38,791 bases of DNA from an uncultured Bacillaceae bacterium (GCA_937934645.1 CALGYZ010000016.1:1-38791); one strand, 5' to 3'. Counted from the stretch's first letter, positions 23,865 to 31,552 are shown. The notes: generated from the sequence alone by a model not told the origin. Made by a program: numbers and translations.

Positions 23865-24812
23865 TTAATTTCCTCCTTTCTGCAATGCTTCATATATGGT
23901 GTCGACATTATGGTGGTACATGCCGATATACGTTCCTTCTTCCGTCCCGGCTTCTCCCATCGCATCGGAAAACAGTTCCCCGCCGAGTTCCACATTAATT
24001 CCTTTCTTTTGTGCCCCTTCAATCACCGCATGAATGGCGTTTTCATTGACGCTTGTTTCTACGAATACCGCCGGAACTTTATACTTTGTAATGATATCGA
24101 TCGTTTCCTCAATATCCGATACACCGATTTCCCCGTCCGTGCTCAGCCCCTGCAGGCCGACAACTTTCATATTGTGCATACGGCCGAAATAGCCGAAAGC
24201 GTCGTGGGCAGTAACGAGAATCCGCTTTTCATCGGGAATTTCCTGAAGCTTTTCCGCCTCTTTTTTCAGTTCTTCCAGTTCACGGAAATATTTCTCTTTA
24301 TTTTTTTCAAAATAGTCGGCATCTTCAGGGGAATATTCTATTAACTCTTCCACAGCGGCTTCCAGCGCTTGTTGCCAAAGTTCAATATCAAACCAAATAT
24401 GCGGATCGACGGCGCCATTTTCATCTTTCAGCAGCCGAGATTGGTCCACTGTTTCTCCGACCGCAAGCACCGGCTTCGTTTTGCCGATTTCATCAAAAAT
24501 TGTCACCATATTTGCCTCCAGGTTCAGGCCGTTGTAAAAAATGATGTCGGCCTTTTCAATTGTTTCAATATCACCGTGCGTTGCCTGGTAAAGATGCGGA
24601 TCCACGGATGGGCCCATTAAACTTTTTACTTCCACCCGATCCCCACCGATTACAGAAAGGGGTTCGCCGATTTGGGCAATCGTTGTCAGAACTTGGATCT
24701 TATTCTTTCCGTTTTTATCCGTTGTTGCCGGTTCATTGCTGTTGCATGCTGTTAAAACGAACAAAAGAAAAATAAAAAAGATCAGCGAAAAAAACGGTTT
24801 AGGTTCTTTCAA
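23865..24812 (-). CDS. mntA: Manganese-binding lipoprotein MntA
   Basis: A 315-residue cluster A-I substrate-binding lipoprotein. After TTG 24812 come a hydrophobic signal (about 8-20) and the lipobox LTAC. Metal ligands of the family can be placed: His in DPHLYQATHGD, His in TAHDAFGYFG, Glu in VFVETSVNENA and the acidic GEAGTEEGTY.GMYHHN end. AAGGAGGAAGG just ahead fits TTG 24812. An ATG at 24881 in the same frame would translate across the MntR operator and add a basic, non-signal stretch, so I reject it. Confidence 0.92.
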   Translation of the reverse strand: MKEPKPFFSLIFFIFLLFVLTACNSNEPATTDKNGKNKIQVLTTIAQIGEPLSVIGGDRVEVKSLMGPSVDPHLYQATHGDIETIEKADIIFYNGLNLEANMVTIFDEIGKTKPVLAVGETVDQSRLLKDENGAVDPHIWFDIELWQQALEAAVEELIEYSPEDADYFEKNKEKYFRELEELKKEAEKLQEIPDEKRILVTAHDAFGYFGRMHNMKVVGLQGLSTDGEIGVSDIEETIDIITKYKVPAVFVETSVNENAIHAVIEGAQKKGINVELGGELFSDAMGEAGTEEGTYIGMYHHNVDTIYEALQKGGN

Positions 24813-24830
24813 ATTTTCCTTCCTCCTTAA

Positions 24831-24850
24831 TTTTTGCCTTAGGGAAACTT
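24831..24850 (-). promoter_or_regulatory. MntR operator of mntABCD
   Basis: TTTTTGCCTTAGGGAAACTT matches the MntR box (TTTGCCTTAAGGAAAC) with one change in the centre. On the minus strand it lies just downstream of the promoter TTGACT (24889-24894) and ATATAT (24866-24871), 17-bp spacing, at about +8 to +27. Mn-bound MntR would block transcription when manganese is plentiful. Confidence 0.88.
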
Positions 24851-24865
24851 TTTTTATTAAATACA

Positions 24866-24894
24866 ATATATGTGAAGACATGCAATTTAGTCAA
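24866..24894 (-). promoter_or_regulatory. Promoter of mntABCD
   Basis: On the minus strand TTGACT and ATATAT are separated by 17 bp; the predicted start point near 24858 is just upstream of the MntR box. Confidence 0.7.
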
Positions 24895-24964
24895 GGGAAT
24901 TTTTCGTTTTCCCAATGTTTTTTGGTTTGCAGGACTGATCCAGATGGGGGAAAGGGAGGGATTT

Positions 24965-25002
24965 TATGGAAAAAAGAAAAGTCCCGGCTGTTCATCCGGG
25001 AC
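24965..25002 (-). terminator. Terminator of the DUF1659-DUF2922-YvrJ unit
   Basis: On the minus strand GTCCCGG-ATGAACA-GCCGGGAC is followed by TTTTCTTTTTT. It separates yvrJ from the mnt promoter. Confidence 0.85.
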
Positions 25003-25010
25003 AATCTGTT

Positions 25011-25163
25011 TCATCCTGTATAATGAATGTCCGTAATTTTCCGGGGAAGTTGTTCGATCGATTGGATCACTTGATCAAGCTTGGCTTCTATCCGGTAAAG
25101 CAGGATCAATGTGACAGCGACCGGAAAACCGACTTCCCCGATCATGGCGTACCATTCACTCAT
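25011..25163 (-). CDS. yvrJ: YvrJ family small protein
   Basis: A 50-residue protein of the YvrJ family: MSEWYAMIGEVGFPVAVTLILL gives a single membrane helix (about 7-23), then YRIEAKLDQVIQSIEQL forms a short amphipathic helix. ATG 25163 is chosen because CGGAGGA lies 7 bases upstream; ATG 25169 would touch it. This family is routinely found beside DUF1659 and DUF2922 genes, as here, but its function is unknown. A strong hairpin lies between DUF2922 and yvrJ. Confidence 0.85.
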   Translation of the reverse strand: MSEWYAMIGEVGFPVAVTLILLYRIEAKLDQVIQSIEQLPRKITDIHYTG

Positions 25164-25235
25164 GTCCATTCCTCCGGTTATTTAATGGATAAAAAGTGAG
25201 GAAGCCGGATTTTTTTCCGGCTTCTGGCAGGGATG

Positions 25236-25454
25236 TTATACGGCAAAAACTTCAACCGTCCGGGTGATTTTCCTTGCCTCTTTCACCGCCGCCAGGGATG
25301 CGCCTCCGGTTGATTGGAATACATCTGCAGCGATAATTTCCTCCATGACGTTCCGGACGGTTTCCTCATCCAATCCGTCTTTCGGGTCGTTAACGGTGAT
25401 CCGGACCGTTCTGCCGTCCGCAGCTAAAAATACGAGTTCCAAGTTTGCTTCCAT
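25236..25454 (-). CDS. DUF2922 family small protein
   Basis: A 72-residue acidic protein matching DUF2922: LELVF.AADGRTVRITVNDPKDGL near the start and a C-terminal V..AR...RTVE. No signal or membrane helix. AGGAAGGAG precedes the ATG. It sits between DUF1659 and yvrJ in a three-gene minus-strand unit of unknown function. The dyad GAAGCCGG...CCGGCTTC just downstream could stabilise or attenuate the message. Confidence 0.85.
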   Translation of the reverse strand: MEANLELVFLAADGRTVRITVNDPKDGLDEETVRNVMEEIIAADVFQSTGGASLAAVKEARKITRTVEVFAV

Positions 25455-25484
25455 ACCGTTTCTCCTTCCTAAAAATGGTTGTCA

Positions 25485-25703
25485 TTATCCGTAAATTTCT
25501 TTTTTGTCGTCCCGTTCAACCGTGAATACGGGCAGGCTGGACAATGATGAAAGGGCCTGTGCGGTCTGGAAAATTTCCCCGTCCGTGCTTGTCGTTTTTA
25601 CATTATTATACGATTTTGCTTTGAATACCGGCTCGCCGTTCTGGTCCAGCCCGGCTTCATAAATAATGCGGAAGTTTGTTTTAATAGTATTTGCGCTTGC
25701 CAT
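25485..25703 (-). CDS. DUF1659 family small protein
   Basis: A 72-residue protein matching DUF1659: MASANTIKTNFRIIYEAGLD.NGEPVFKAKSYNNVKT followed by an Ala/Leu helix and TVERDD near the end. ATG 25703 is chosen because GGGAGGAG ends 9 bases upstream; ATG 25712 abuts that site and cannot be used well. First gene of the DUF1659-DUF2922-YvrJ unit. Confidence 0.87.
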   Translation of the reverse strand: MASANTIKTNFRIIYEAGLDQNGEPVFKAKSYNNVKTTSTDGEIFQTAQALSSLSSLPVFTVERDDKKEIYG

Positions 25704-25828
25704 TTCCTTCATCTCCTCCCTTCACCTTTGTTATACGGAGGTCATTGAAAAAGGGACAAAGGTTTTTTTATGCCGGTGGCGAAATAAACTGTACATAGTT
25801 TTTGCGACCGGAAAGGCAGGTGGAAAAT

Positions 25829-26330
25829 ATGGAGCCTTGCCGTCCAAAGCTGAAACTGCCGAAGACGAAAGGGGAATGGTTTTTGGGATATTACTGGTTA
25901 TACGCTATTTTTCGGGACCCTTGTTTTTTTGATTGTGATGTGGGATCAATTGCCTGGAAAAATCCCCGCCCATTATAATGTCCGCGGTGAGGTGGACCGG
26001 TGGGGGGAGAAATGGGAGCTGGTATTACTGGCTGTGATCGGCGGATTCACGCTCGGATTTTTACAGCTCGTGGAAAAGTTCCCGGAAATGCATAATTATC
26101 CGAAGCGGCTGAATGAATCGAATGCGGCGGAGTTTTACTTAGCCAGCCGTAAAATGGTAAATCAATTAAAAGCCTTTTCAGCGGTAGTTTTTTCCGCACT
26201 GATTATGGAATCGGCCACCATCGGGCTCGGTTGGACGGACGGACTCAGCGGATGGTTTTTGCCTGTTGCACTCATTCTTTTGATCCTGCCTATTGTGAAC
26301 GGCATAATCAAGCAAAGAAAAATAAAATAA
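25829..26330 (+). pseudogene. DUF1648 membrane protein gene with a one-base frameshift
   Basis: ATG 25829, with AGGTGG 7 bases upstream, reads MEPCRPKLKLPKTKGEWFL, the expected cytoplasmic start of DUF1648 proteins. The frame then turns into unrelated residues and stops near 25978. From about 25886 the next frame continues the family exactly: DITGYTLFFGTLVFLIVMWDQLPGKIPAHYN (membrane helix and signature), then GEVDRWG and two more helices to TAA at 26328-26330. One extra G in the TTTTTGGG run (25880-25887) explains everything. It is either a true frameshift mutation or a sequencing error. Frames differ by exactly one base across the junction. Confidence 0.88.
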
Positions 26331-26356
26331 AAAACCCCGGAAGTTTTCCGGGTTAA
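26331..26356 (-). terminator. Terminator of the thi operon
   Basis: On the minus strand AACCCGGAAAACTTCCGGGGTT is followed by TTTTTATTTTAT; it overlaps the last codons of thiE. Confidence 0.8.
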
Positions 26357-26976
26357 ACAAGTTTGTTTTTTAACTGTGTACGGAAAGTGCGGACGGCATC
26401 ACCCGGGTTGCCGGCTTTCATAATAGCGGAAACCACCGCGACTCCGGCCAGGCACCGATCAGGCAATAAACGGATACGATCCGCCGTAATTCCGCCGATG
26501 GCGACAACGGGAATGGTAACGGCCGCTGCTATTTTTTCCAGCGTATTTTCAGACATGATGACGGCATCCGGTTTGGAACCCGTCGGGAAAACCGAGCCGG
26601 CACCGATGTAATCCGCCCCGTTCCGCTCGGCTTCAACCGCTTCTTCCGGTGTTCTTGCCGATACCCCGACAATCATATGTTCCGGAACGATTTTTTTCAC
26701 AGCAGGAAGCGGCAGGTCATCCTGGCCGATATGCACGCCGTCCGCATCCACGGCAAGGGCCAGGTCGATCCGGTCATTGATGATCAGGGGGATGCGGTAA
26801 CGGGATAACATTTCTTTCAGGCGTACCGCTTTTTCATACATCGTTTTGCCGCTTGTTGATTTTTCCCTTAATTGAACAACCGTTACGCCGCTTTTTACCG
26901 CTTGTTCCACAATCTCAAGTAGTCTTCCGGCGGGAAAAGATTCATCGGTAACTAAATAGAGGCTGTAGTCAATCAT
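26353..26976 (-). CDS. thiE: Thiamine phosphate synthase ThiE
   Basis: A 207-residue TIM-barrel enzyme that joins HMP-pyrophosphate and thiazole phosphate to thiamine phosphate. Visible motifs: VQLREK (about 35-40), INDRIDLALAVDADGVHIGQDDL, GADYIGAGSVFPTGSKPDA and AIGGI. The usual GP.F.T.TK substrate loop appears as GSVFPTGSK, still a plausible active loop. ATG 26976 overlaps the thiM stop as ATGA. Last gene of the TPP-riboswitch-controlled operon. Confidence 0.95.
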   Translation of the reverse strand: MIDYSLYLVTDESFPAGRLLEIVEQAVKSGVTVVQLREKSTSGKTMYEKAVRLKEMLSRYRIPLIINDRIDLALAVDADGVHIGQDDLPLPAVKKIVPEHMIVGVSARTPEEAVEAERNGADYIGAGSVFPTGSKPDAVIMSENTLEKIAAAVTIPVVAIGGITADRIRLLPDRCLAGVAVVSAIMKAGNPGDAVRTFRTQLKNKLV

Positions 26977-27797
26977 AATGTTTTCACCTTTCTGATTTCT
27001 GTTAATTTCATCCGGTCATACAAGGAGCGGGAATCAAAGAGGGAAATGGCATCCATCAGTTTCACCCTGTACGTTCCGAGACCGGCATTTTCCGTTTCTT
27101 TTTTTGCAACTTCACCGGCAATGCTCATGACGGATACACCGGCGGCGGCTGCATGTAAGCGGCTTTCGCAAACGGCAGAAAAAGAAGCAATCAGGGCAGT
27201 GCTCATACAACCTGTGCCGGAAATGGAAGTGAGCGCCGGATCCCCGTTGTTCAGCCGGTATGTTGTTGTTCCATCGGAAATGTAATCGGTGACGCCGGTA
27301 ACCGCCACAACCGTGGAGAAAATTCGTGCCGCATGCCCGGCGATTTCCTGCGGATCTTCCGCCACGTCCCCGGCATCCACGCCCCGGGTTGTGGAAGATC
27401 TACTGCTTAAAGCATGAATTTCTGAGATATTTCCCCGTATGGCGGCCACCCGGACTTTTTGCAAAAACTCCCGAATTTTTTCCGTCCGGTAAGGAGTTGC
27501 CCCGGCGCCGACCGGATCGAGAACAACCGGTATCCCTTTATTATTGGCCGTATGTCCGGCAATCAGCATCGATTCATACATGTCGTCATTCAGAGTGCCG
27601 AAATTAACGACAAGGGCGTCGGCAAGCCGGACCATATCCCGTACTTCATGTTTGCTAGCGGTCATGACGGGGGATGCGCCGATCGCCAGGGTGACATTGG
27701 CACAGTCGTTTATGGTCACCTGGTTAGTCAGTTGGTGGATGAGCGGCTTCTTTTGACGGACGCGTGCAAGCAGTTGCTGAAATTGATTTTTTTCCAT
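26973..27797 (-). CDS. thiM: Hydroxyethylthiazole kinase ThiM
   Basis: A 274-residue ribokinase-like enzyme that phosphorylates the thiazole alcohol for salvage. It has PLIHQLTN.VTINDCAN (about 15-31), ASPVM, VLDPVGAGAT and the active-site SGTGCMSTA. AAAAGGAG ends about 8 bases ahead of the ATG. It overlaps thiE by four bases and follows thiD by 16 bases. Confidence 0.96.
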   Translation of the reverse strand: MEKNQFQQLLARVRQKKPLIHQLTNQVTINDCANVTLAIGASPVMTASKHEVRDMVRLADALVVNFGTLNDDMYESMLIAGHTANNKGIPVVLDPVGAGATPYRTEKIREFLQKVRVAAIRGNISEIHALSSRSSTTRGVDAGDVAEDPQEIAGHAARIFSTVVAVTGVTDYISDGTTTYRLNNGDPALTSISGTGCMSTALIASFSAVCESRLHAAAAGVSVMSIAGEVAKKETENAGLGTYRVKLMDAISLFDSRSLYDRMKLTEIRKVKTL

Positions 27798-27813
27798 ACC
27801 GTTTACTCCTTTT

Positions 27814-28617
27814 TCAGTTGGTCAAAGATGTCTGTTTATATAATTCGTAAAAATGGTGGGTTGGTCCGTAACCGTTTCCGATGTCCAGACTGTGCCGGAT
27901 AGCTGTTTCGATATAAGTCTTCGCCCGCTCCACTGCTTCTTTCAACGAAAACGCTTTGGCCAGATTGGCAGCAATGGCGCTGGATAATGTGCATCCGGTC
28001 CCGTGGGTATTTTTTGTTTCAATACGTTTTCCTTTAATCCAGTGGAATTGTTCCCCGTCATACAATAAGTCGTTTGGTTCCCCCTCGAGATGCCCGCCTT
28101 TTAACAATACCGCCTTGGGTCCGAGTTTATAGAGTTGTACACACGCTTCCGGCATATCCTCCTCTGATTTGATAGGACGGTTGATTAACACTTCCGCTTC
28201 GGGGATGTTCGGTGTAATAACGGTCGCAACAGGAAGCAGGAGCTCTTTCACCGCTTCGACAGCTTCATCCGCCAACAGTTTATGTCCTCCTTTTGATACC
28301 ATCACGGGGTCGACGACAATGTGTGCCGGCTTGTATCTTGTTAATGTACTCACAACAGTTTCTGTGATCGATGCGCTGGACAGCATACCGATCTTGACGG
28401 CATCGACGCGAATATCATCGAAGACCGCTTCAATTTGGTCCCGGATGATTTTTTCGTCAATATTTTGTACGGACCGGACTTCCATGGTGTTTTGCGCGGT
28501 TACTGCAGTAATGACGGACATGCCGAACACACCGTGGGCGGAGAATGTTTTTAAATCGGCCTGGATGCCGGCGCCTCCCCCGGAGTCAGAGCCAGCGATG
28601 GTGAGTGCTGTTTTCAC
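27814..28617 (-). CDS. thiD: HMP / HMP-phosphate kinase ThiD
   Basis: A 267-residue enzyme that phosphorylates hydroxymethylpyrimidine and its phosphate. Visible motifs: TIAGSDSGGGAGIQADLKTF (about 5-24), DPVMVSKGG, VITPNIPEAEVL and the anion hole NTHGTGCTLSSAIA. GTG 28617 is chosen: GGGGAGGA lies 8 bases upstream and relatives start with this residue. The start lies inside the end of thiW (32-base overlap), giving translational coupling. The far longer frame beginning at 28857 is only the antisense-free read-through of thiW in another frame. Confidence 0.95.
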   Translation of the reverse strand: MKTALTIAGSDSGGGAGIQADLKTFSAHGVFGMSVITAVTAQNTMEVRSVQNIDEKIIRDQIEAVFDDIRVDAVKIGMLSSASITETVVSTLTRYKPAHIVVDPVMVSKGGHKLLADEAVEAVKELLLPVATVITPNIPEAEVLINRPIKSEEDMPEACVQLYKLGPKAVLLKGGHLEGEPNDLLYDGEQFHWIKGKRIETKNTHGTGCTLSSAIAANLAKAFSLKEAVERAKTYIETAIRHSLDIGNGYGPTHHFYELYKQTSLTN

Positions 28618-29107
28618 GGAACATTCCTCCCCAAATTTTATTTTTTTGCATGATTTTAATAAGCACATAACCGGATACAGCCCCGGCGAAGGAGCTGAGA
28701 ATAAAGGCCGGAACAAAGCCGAAAAGGGTTGCTTCCCGGCCGAGGAATAAAACGGCAACTGGATAACAGGCAACGGCGCCCAAAATCCCGGTTCCGAAAA
28801 TTTCCCCGAATGCGGCCCAGCCTGCCTTTTTCGTTTTTTTGTACAGCCAGGCGGCAAGAAAAGCGCCGATTATACTGCCCGGGAAGGCGAAAATCGTTCC
28901 GGTTCCGAGCAGATTGCGGATCAAGGATGAAATAAAGGCCTGGGTTGCGGCATAAGCCGGACCGAGCAACACGGCGGAAAGGATATTGGCGAAGTGCTGG
29001 ACCGGGAATATTTTTGCGAAGCCTGCCGGTATGTAAACAACGCTGCTGGTGGTTGCGGTGGCAGCGGCGATCAGGGCCGTGACCGTCATTTTCTTTGTTT
29101 TTCCCAT
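28586..29107 (-). CDS. thiW: ThiW, substrate-binding subunit of an ECF thiazole transporter
   Basis: A 173-residue membrane protein with five to six helices. ThiW proteins are S components of energy-coupling-factor importers thought to bring in the thiazole precursor; they rely on a shared EcfAAT module encoded elsewhere. The sequence shows LTALIAAATATTSSVVYIPAGFAKIFPVQHFANILSAVLLGP, characteristic for this group. ATG 29107 with AGGGAGAACG upstream gives MGKTKKMTVTALI; the 29158 start is upstream of that site. It sits between tenA and thiD under the TPP riboswitch. Confidence 0.9.
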   Translation of the reverse strand: MGKTKKMTVTALIAAATATTSSVVYIPAGFAKIFPVQHFANILSAVLLGPAYAATQAFISSLIRNLLGTGTIFAFPGSIIGAFLAAWLYKKTKKAGWAAFGEIFGTGILGAVACYPVAVLFLGREATLFGFVPAFILSSFAGAVSGYVLIKIMQKNKIWGGMFRENSTHHRWL

Positions 29108-29145
29108 CGTTCTCCCTGCTTTAAAAGTTTTATAGATTTGTATTT

Positions 29146-29823
29146 TTAAATCGGCCATTCCTCTTTTTTATCATTCATATCCCAGAATAAATATTCAAAC
29201 TTGGATGTAATCTGGAAATGTCGTTCCAGCACATTGAGTTCTTTGTCGGATTTTCCTTCGGCCAGCTCATCCATCAAGTTGATGAGATACTTGGCGCTGT
29301 TGGCGAACGTTTCAGACGTATACGTATCAATCCATTTTTTGTACGGGTTGTTTTCGTAATATTCAGCATATTTTTCTTTCAAATATTTACCGATTTCCCA
29401 GTAATCCCATGCGCACGGAAGCAAGCAGGCGACCAGTTCGGCAAGATCTCCAATAGCGCCAGCTTTTAACATATAGCTTGTGTAGGCGATGTTCATCGGG
29501 GCCGGTTCTGTTTTTTCAAGCTCTTCCCGGGTAATGCCGAATTCCTCCGCATACTGGCGGTGCAGCTCCATTTCAAAATGCAATGTATTATGAAGCACTT
29601 TAGCGAACCGCTCCATTGTATCCAGGTCATAGGCTTTTTGCACACCGATGGCAAACAGTTTGGAATATTCAATTAAGTACACATAGTCCTGCTTCATGTA
29701 ATGGATAAACTTTTCCTTTTCCAATGTTCCTTTTCCGATGCCGACAACAAAGGGATGTTCATATTTTTTCTCCTGAATCGGCAGATTGTTCCGGTACAAA
29801 CGGTCGGTAAATTTTTCGGTCAT
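29146..29823 (-). CDS. tenA: Thiaminase II / aminopyrimidine aminohydrolase TenA
   Basis: A 225-residue all-helical enzyme that salvages pyrimidine from degraded thiamine by converting aminomethylpyrimidine to HMP. The catalytic cysteine lies in ACLLPCAWDYWEIG (Cys137, with Cys133 three residues earlier and Tyr141 near). Other family marks: HPFVVGIGKGTLEKEKFIHYMKQDYVYL, and ETFANSAK before the C-terminal ELNVLERHFQITSKFEYLFW. First gene behind the TPP riboswitch. With thiW, thiD, thiM and thiE it forms a salvage operon; thiC and the thiazole-making genes are not here. Confidence 0.96.
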   Translation of the reverse strand: MTEKFTDRLYRNNLPIQEKKYEHPFVVGIGKGTLEKEKFIHYMKQDYVYLIEYSKLFAIGVQKAYDLDTMERFAKVLHNTLHFEMELHRQYAEEFGITREELEKTEPAPMNIAYTSYMLKAGAIGDLAELVACLLPCAWDYWEIGKYLKEKYAEYYENNPYKKWIDTYTSETFANSAKYLINLMDELAEGKSDKELNVLERHFQITSKFEYLFWDMNDKKEEWPI

Positions 29824-29851
29824 TTCTTATTCCTCCTGTTTTTTTATTCAT

Positions 29852-29884
29852 AAAAAAACCGCTTTCCAGTATGGAAAGCGGTTT
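29852..29884 (-). terminator. TPP-riboswitch expression-platform terminator
   Basis: On the minus strand AAACCGCTTTCC / GGAAAGCGGTTT (12-bp stem, small loop) is followed by T residues, lying between the aptamer and tenA. Confidence 0.92.
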
Positions 29885-29920
29885 GTAAATTACTCGCAAA
29901 AAGGCAATAGCAATTTACAA

Positions 29921-30000
29921 ACCTGCTTTCCCTACGCTAGTACTAACTAGATCAGGTTCAAAGGGTACTTCTCAGCCGCAGTGCGGCGCCCCCAGCAGGT
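29921..30000 (-). promoter_or_regulatory. TPP riboswitch (THI element)
   Basis: Read on the minus strand: P1 ACCTGCT/AGCAGGT, the conserved GGGGGCGCC, GCGGCTGAGA, ACCCTTTGAACCTGATCTAGTTAGTACTAGCGTAGGGAAA core. It senses thiamine pyrophosphate and represses the downstream thi operon by transcription termination. Between aptamer and terminator is a long inverted repeat (29881-29892 and 29911-29922) that touches both P1 and the terminator arm. Confidence 0.97.
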
Positions 30001-30273
30001 TTTTATGTATAAAAATATGAAACTTTCGACAAATTAACCGTAACATATTCCTTTCTATTTTGCAACACAGATTTGTCAACAGATGCAGAAAAATATTCCG
30101 GTTCTTGATGCCGGTCAACTTTTTTCTCCGGCACTTATCGTATAATCAAAGAATGATATGCGGATGAACAGTGGGAAGCTGATGATTCCCAATATTCATA
30201 TAAATTTTTCTCCAGCAGGGTTCTGCCGGATTATGTACAGAAAAAGTAAGCTGAATCAAAATGAGGTGAAACG
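30001..30273. other. Divergent promoter region, tenA and crp/fnr-like gene
   Basis: No gene seen. TTGTCG (30029-30024 on the minus strand) with a TATACA-like -10 may start the riboswitch transcript. A TATAAT at 30141-30146 on the plus strand is the likely -10 for the Crp/Fnr-type gene, with no good -35. Confidence 0.4.
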
Positions 30274-30975
30274 ATGTCGCACAATCATTTCTGCCGGCAT
30301 GATCATGCATCATGCATCCGGCTTGTTCCGATTTTCAACCATTTGGAAGATGAACAGATGGAGAAAATTTCCCGCTCGGTCAAAAGGAAGGAACTCAAAA
30401 AAGGGGAAATGCTTTTCCGTGCCGGGGAAAAGGATGATACATTGTATGTGGTCCACAGCGGGAAAGTCCGGGTATACCGTTTGTCCGAAGCGGGGAAAGA
30501 ACAGCTTGTCCGGATTTTAAACCCCGGTGACTTTACCGGGGAACTGGCGCTGTTTAATCCCGGCGAGGTTCATGAAAATTATGCAGAAGCCGTGCAAAAC
30601 ACGACGGTTTGTTTAATTAAGCAACAGGATTTGCAAAACTATTTGCTCGAATATCCGCAAATTGCGCTTAAAATTATTTCGGAAATGTCTGAGCGGCTGA
30701 AAGAATCGGAAAAACAGACGATGCAAGTGGCTACTGAGAAGGTGGAGTCAAGGATTATTTCTTTTTTAGCCGATTGCGTTGAAAAAGATGCCGGCAACAG
30801 CCCGGTGATTACCTTGCCGATGACAAAAAAAGATCTGGCCTCGTATCTGGGAACAACGCCTGAAACTATCAGCCGGAAATTTTCCGAACTGGAAAGGAAA
30901 GGTTTGGTTGAACAATTGCCGAAAAGACGGATTAAAATTCATGATTTTGATGAATTGCTGCTATATGGCGGATGA
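30274..30975 (+). CDS. Crp/Fnr-family regulator with His/Cys-rich N-terminus
   Basis: A 233-residue regulator: cyclic-nucleotide-like sensor domain (about 20-135; KKGEMLFRAGEKDDTLYVVHSGKVRVYR and GDFTGELALF), dimer helix (about 140-165), winged helix (about 180-225; MTKKDLASYLGTTPETISRKFSELERKGLV). The first 14 residues, with His3, His5, Cys7, His9, His11 and Cys14, form a dense cluster that could hold a metal, heme or iron-sulfur centre. It lacks the exact Fnr iron-sulfur spacing I know. GAGGTGAAACG precedes ATG 30274. Target genes are unknown; a metal P-type ATPase is the next intact gene. Confidence 0.9.
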   Translation: MSHNHFCRHDHASCIRLVPIFNHLEDEQMEKISRSVKRKELKKGEMLFRAGEKDDTLYVVHSGKVRVYRLSEAGKEQLVRILNPGDFTGELALFNPGEVHENYAEAVQNTTVCLIKQQDLQNYLLEYPQIALKIISEMSERLKESEKQTMQVATEKVESRIISFLADCVEKDAGNSPVITLPMTKKDLASYLGTTPETISRKFSELERKGLVEQLPKRRIKIHDFDELLLYGG

Positions 30976-30984
30976 CCCGTTCGG

Positions 30985-31010
30985 ATCCCTCGTTGATGAG
31001 GGATTTTTTT
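30985..31010 (+). terminator. Terminator after the crp/fnr-like gene
   Basis: ATCCCTC ... GAGGGAT stem with a T7 tail. Confidence 0.9.
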
Positions 31011-31191
31011 CTTTTCGTCCTTCGCTGGATCGAAACACGGATCACTTCCGGTAGGGGATATCCAACGATATAACGGAACATCTCTTCCGGTATAACAGAT
31101 GCCGTCTTCCGGTAAACCGCAGGACAAATACATAGATTACAACAGGGAAGACTACATAAAAAAATGATTATTCCCCGGATTATGAAAAGGG

Positions 31192-31439
31192 CAAATTATA
31201 CTACAATTTCTAATTAAAGCGATCACATTAACAGTGATTAGCGGGACCGTGGGCATTGTTCTCGGTGTCGGGACCGCGGTGGTCATTGCTGCGCTTGCCG
31301 GCTGGCCGTCTCTTGTTTCTGGGCCGGCTGTAGTCACTGGGCTCTTGTTTTCCATTTTTACCGGTGTCATTTTCGCGGCTTTTTGCCTGCCAATAAGGCG
31401 GTAAAGCTGGACCCGGCTGACTGTTTGCGTGATGAGTAG
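31192..31439 (+). pseudogene. C-terminal relic of a MacB/FtsX-type ABC permease
   Basis: From 31192 one frame reads ILQFLIKAITLTVISGTVGIVLGVG..., then AALAGWPSLVSG and LLFSIFTGVIF, the last two membrane helices of MacB/SalY-type permeases. The frame then runs into TAA 31402-31404, while the neighbouring frame carries on as PANKAVKLDPADCLRDE and stops at TAG 31437-31439, matching the family end YPA.KAA.LDPIEALR.E. So the fragment has a frameshift near 31385 and lacks about nine tenths of the protein, with no ATPase partner. It is a decayed remnant in an otherwise gene-free 640-base gap. Confidence 0.8.
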
Positions 31440-31523
31440 AAATCCCGCGCAAAGATCTGGCTTGACCCGTAGGTTCCGGGGGCTGTCCGCACCGTTTTTT
31501 GTTCCGGTATACGGGTACGTTTC

Positions 31524-31552
31524 TTGAAACACCTGATGGCCGGTTTTATAAT
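31524..31552 (+). promoter_or_regulatory. Promoter of the cadA-like gene
   Basis: TTGAAA (31524-31529), 17-bp spacer, TATAAT (31547-31552); start point near 31559, giving a leader of about 56 bases. I found no CadC/ArsR-type palindrome across it. Confidence 0.7.

Noticed and set aside
24966..25199. 77-codon plus-strand frame
   Set aside because: It overlaps yvrJ on the other strand and the terminator hairpin, while yvrJ is a recognised family.
28169..28750. 193-codon plus-strand frame
   Set aside because: Antisense to thiD and thiW; Ser/Thr-rich mirror translation.
31152..31532. 126-codon minus-strand frame
   Set aside because: Antisense to the ABC-permease relic, which explains the conservation on the plus strand.
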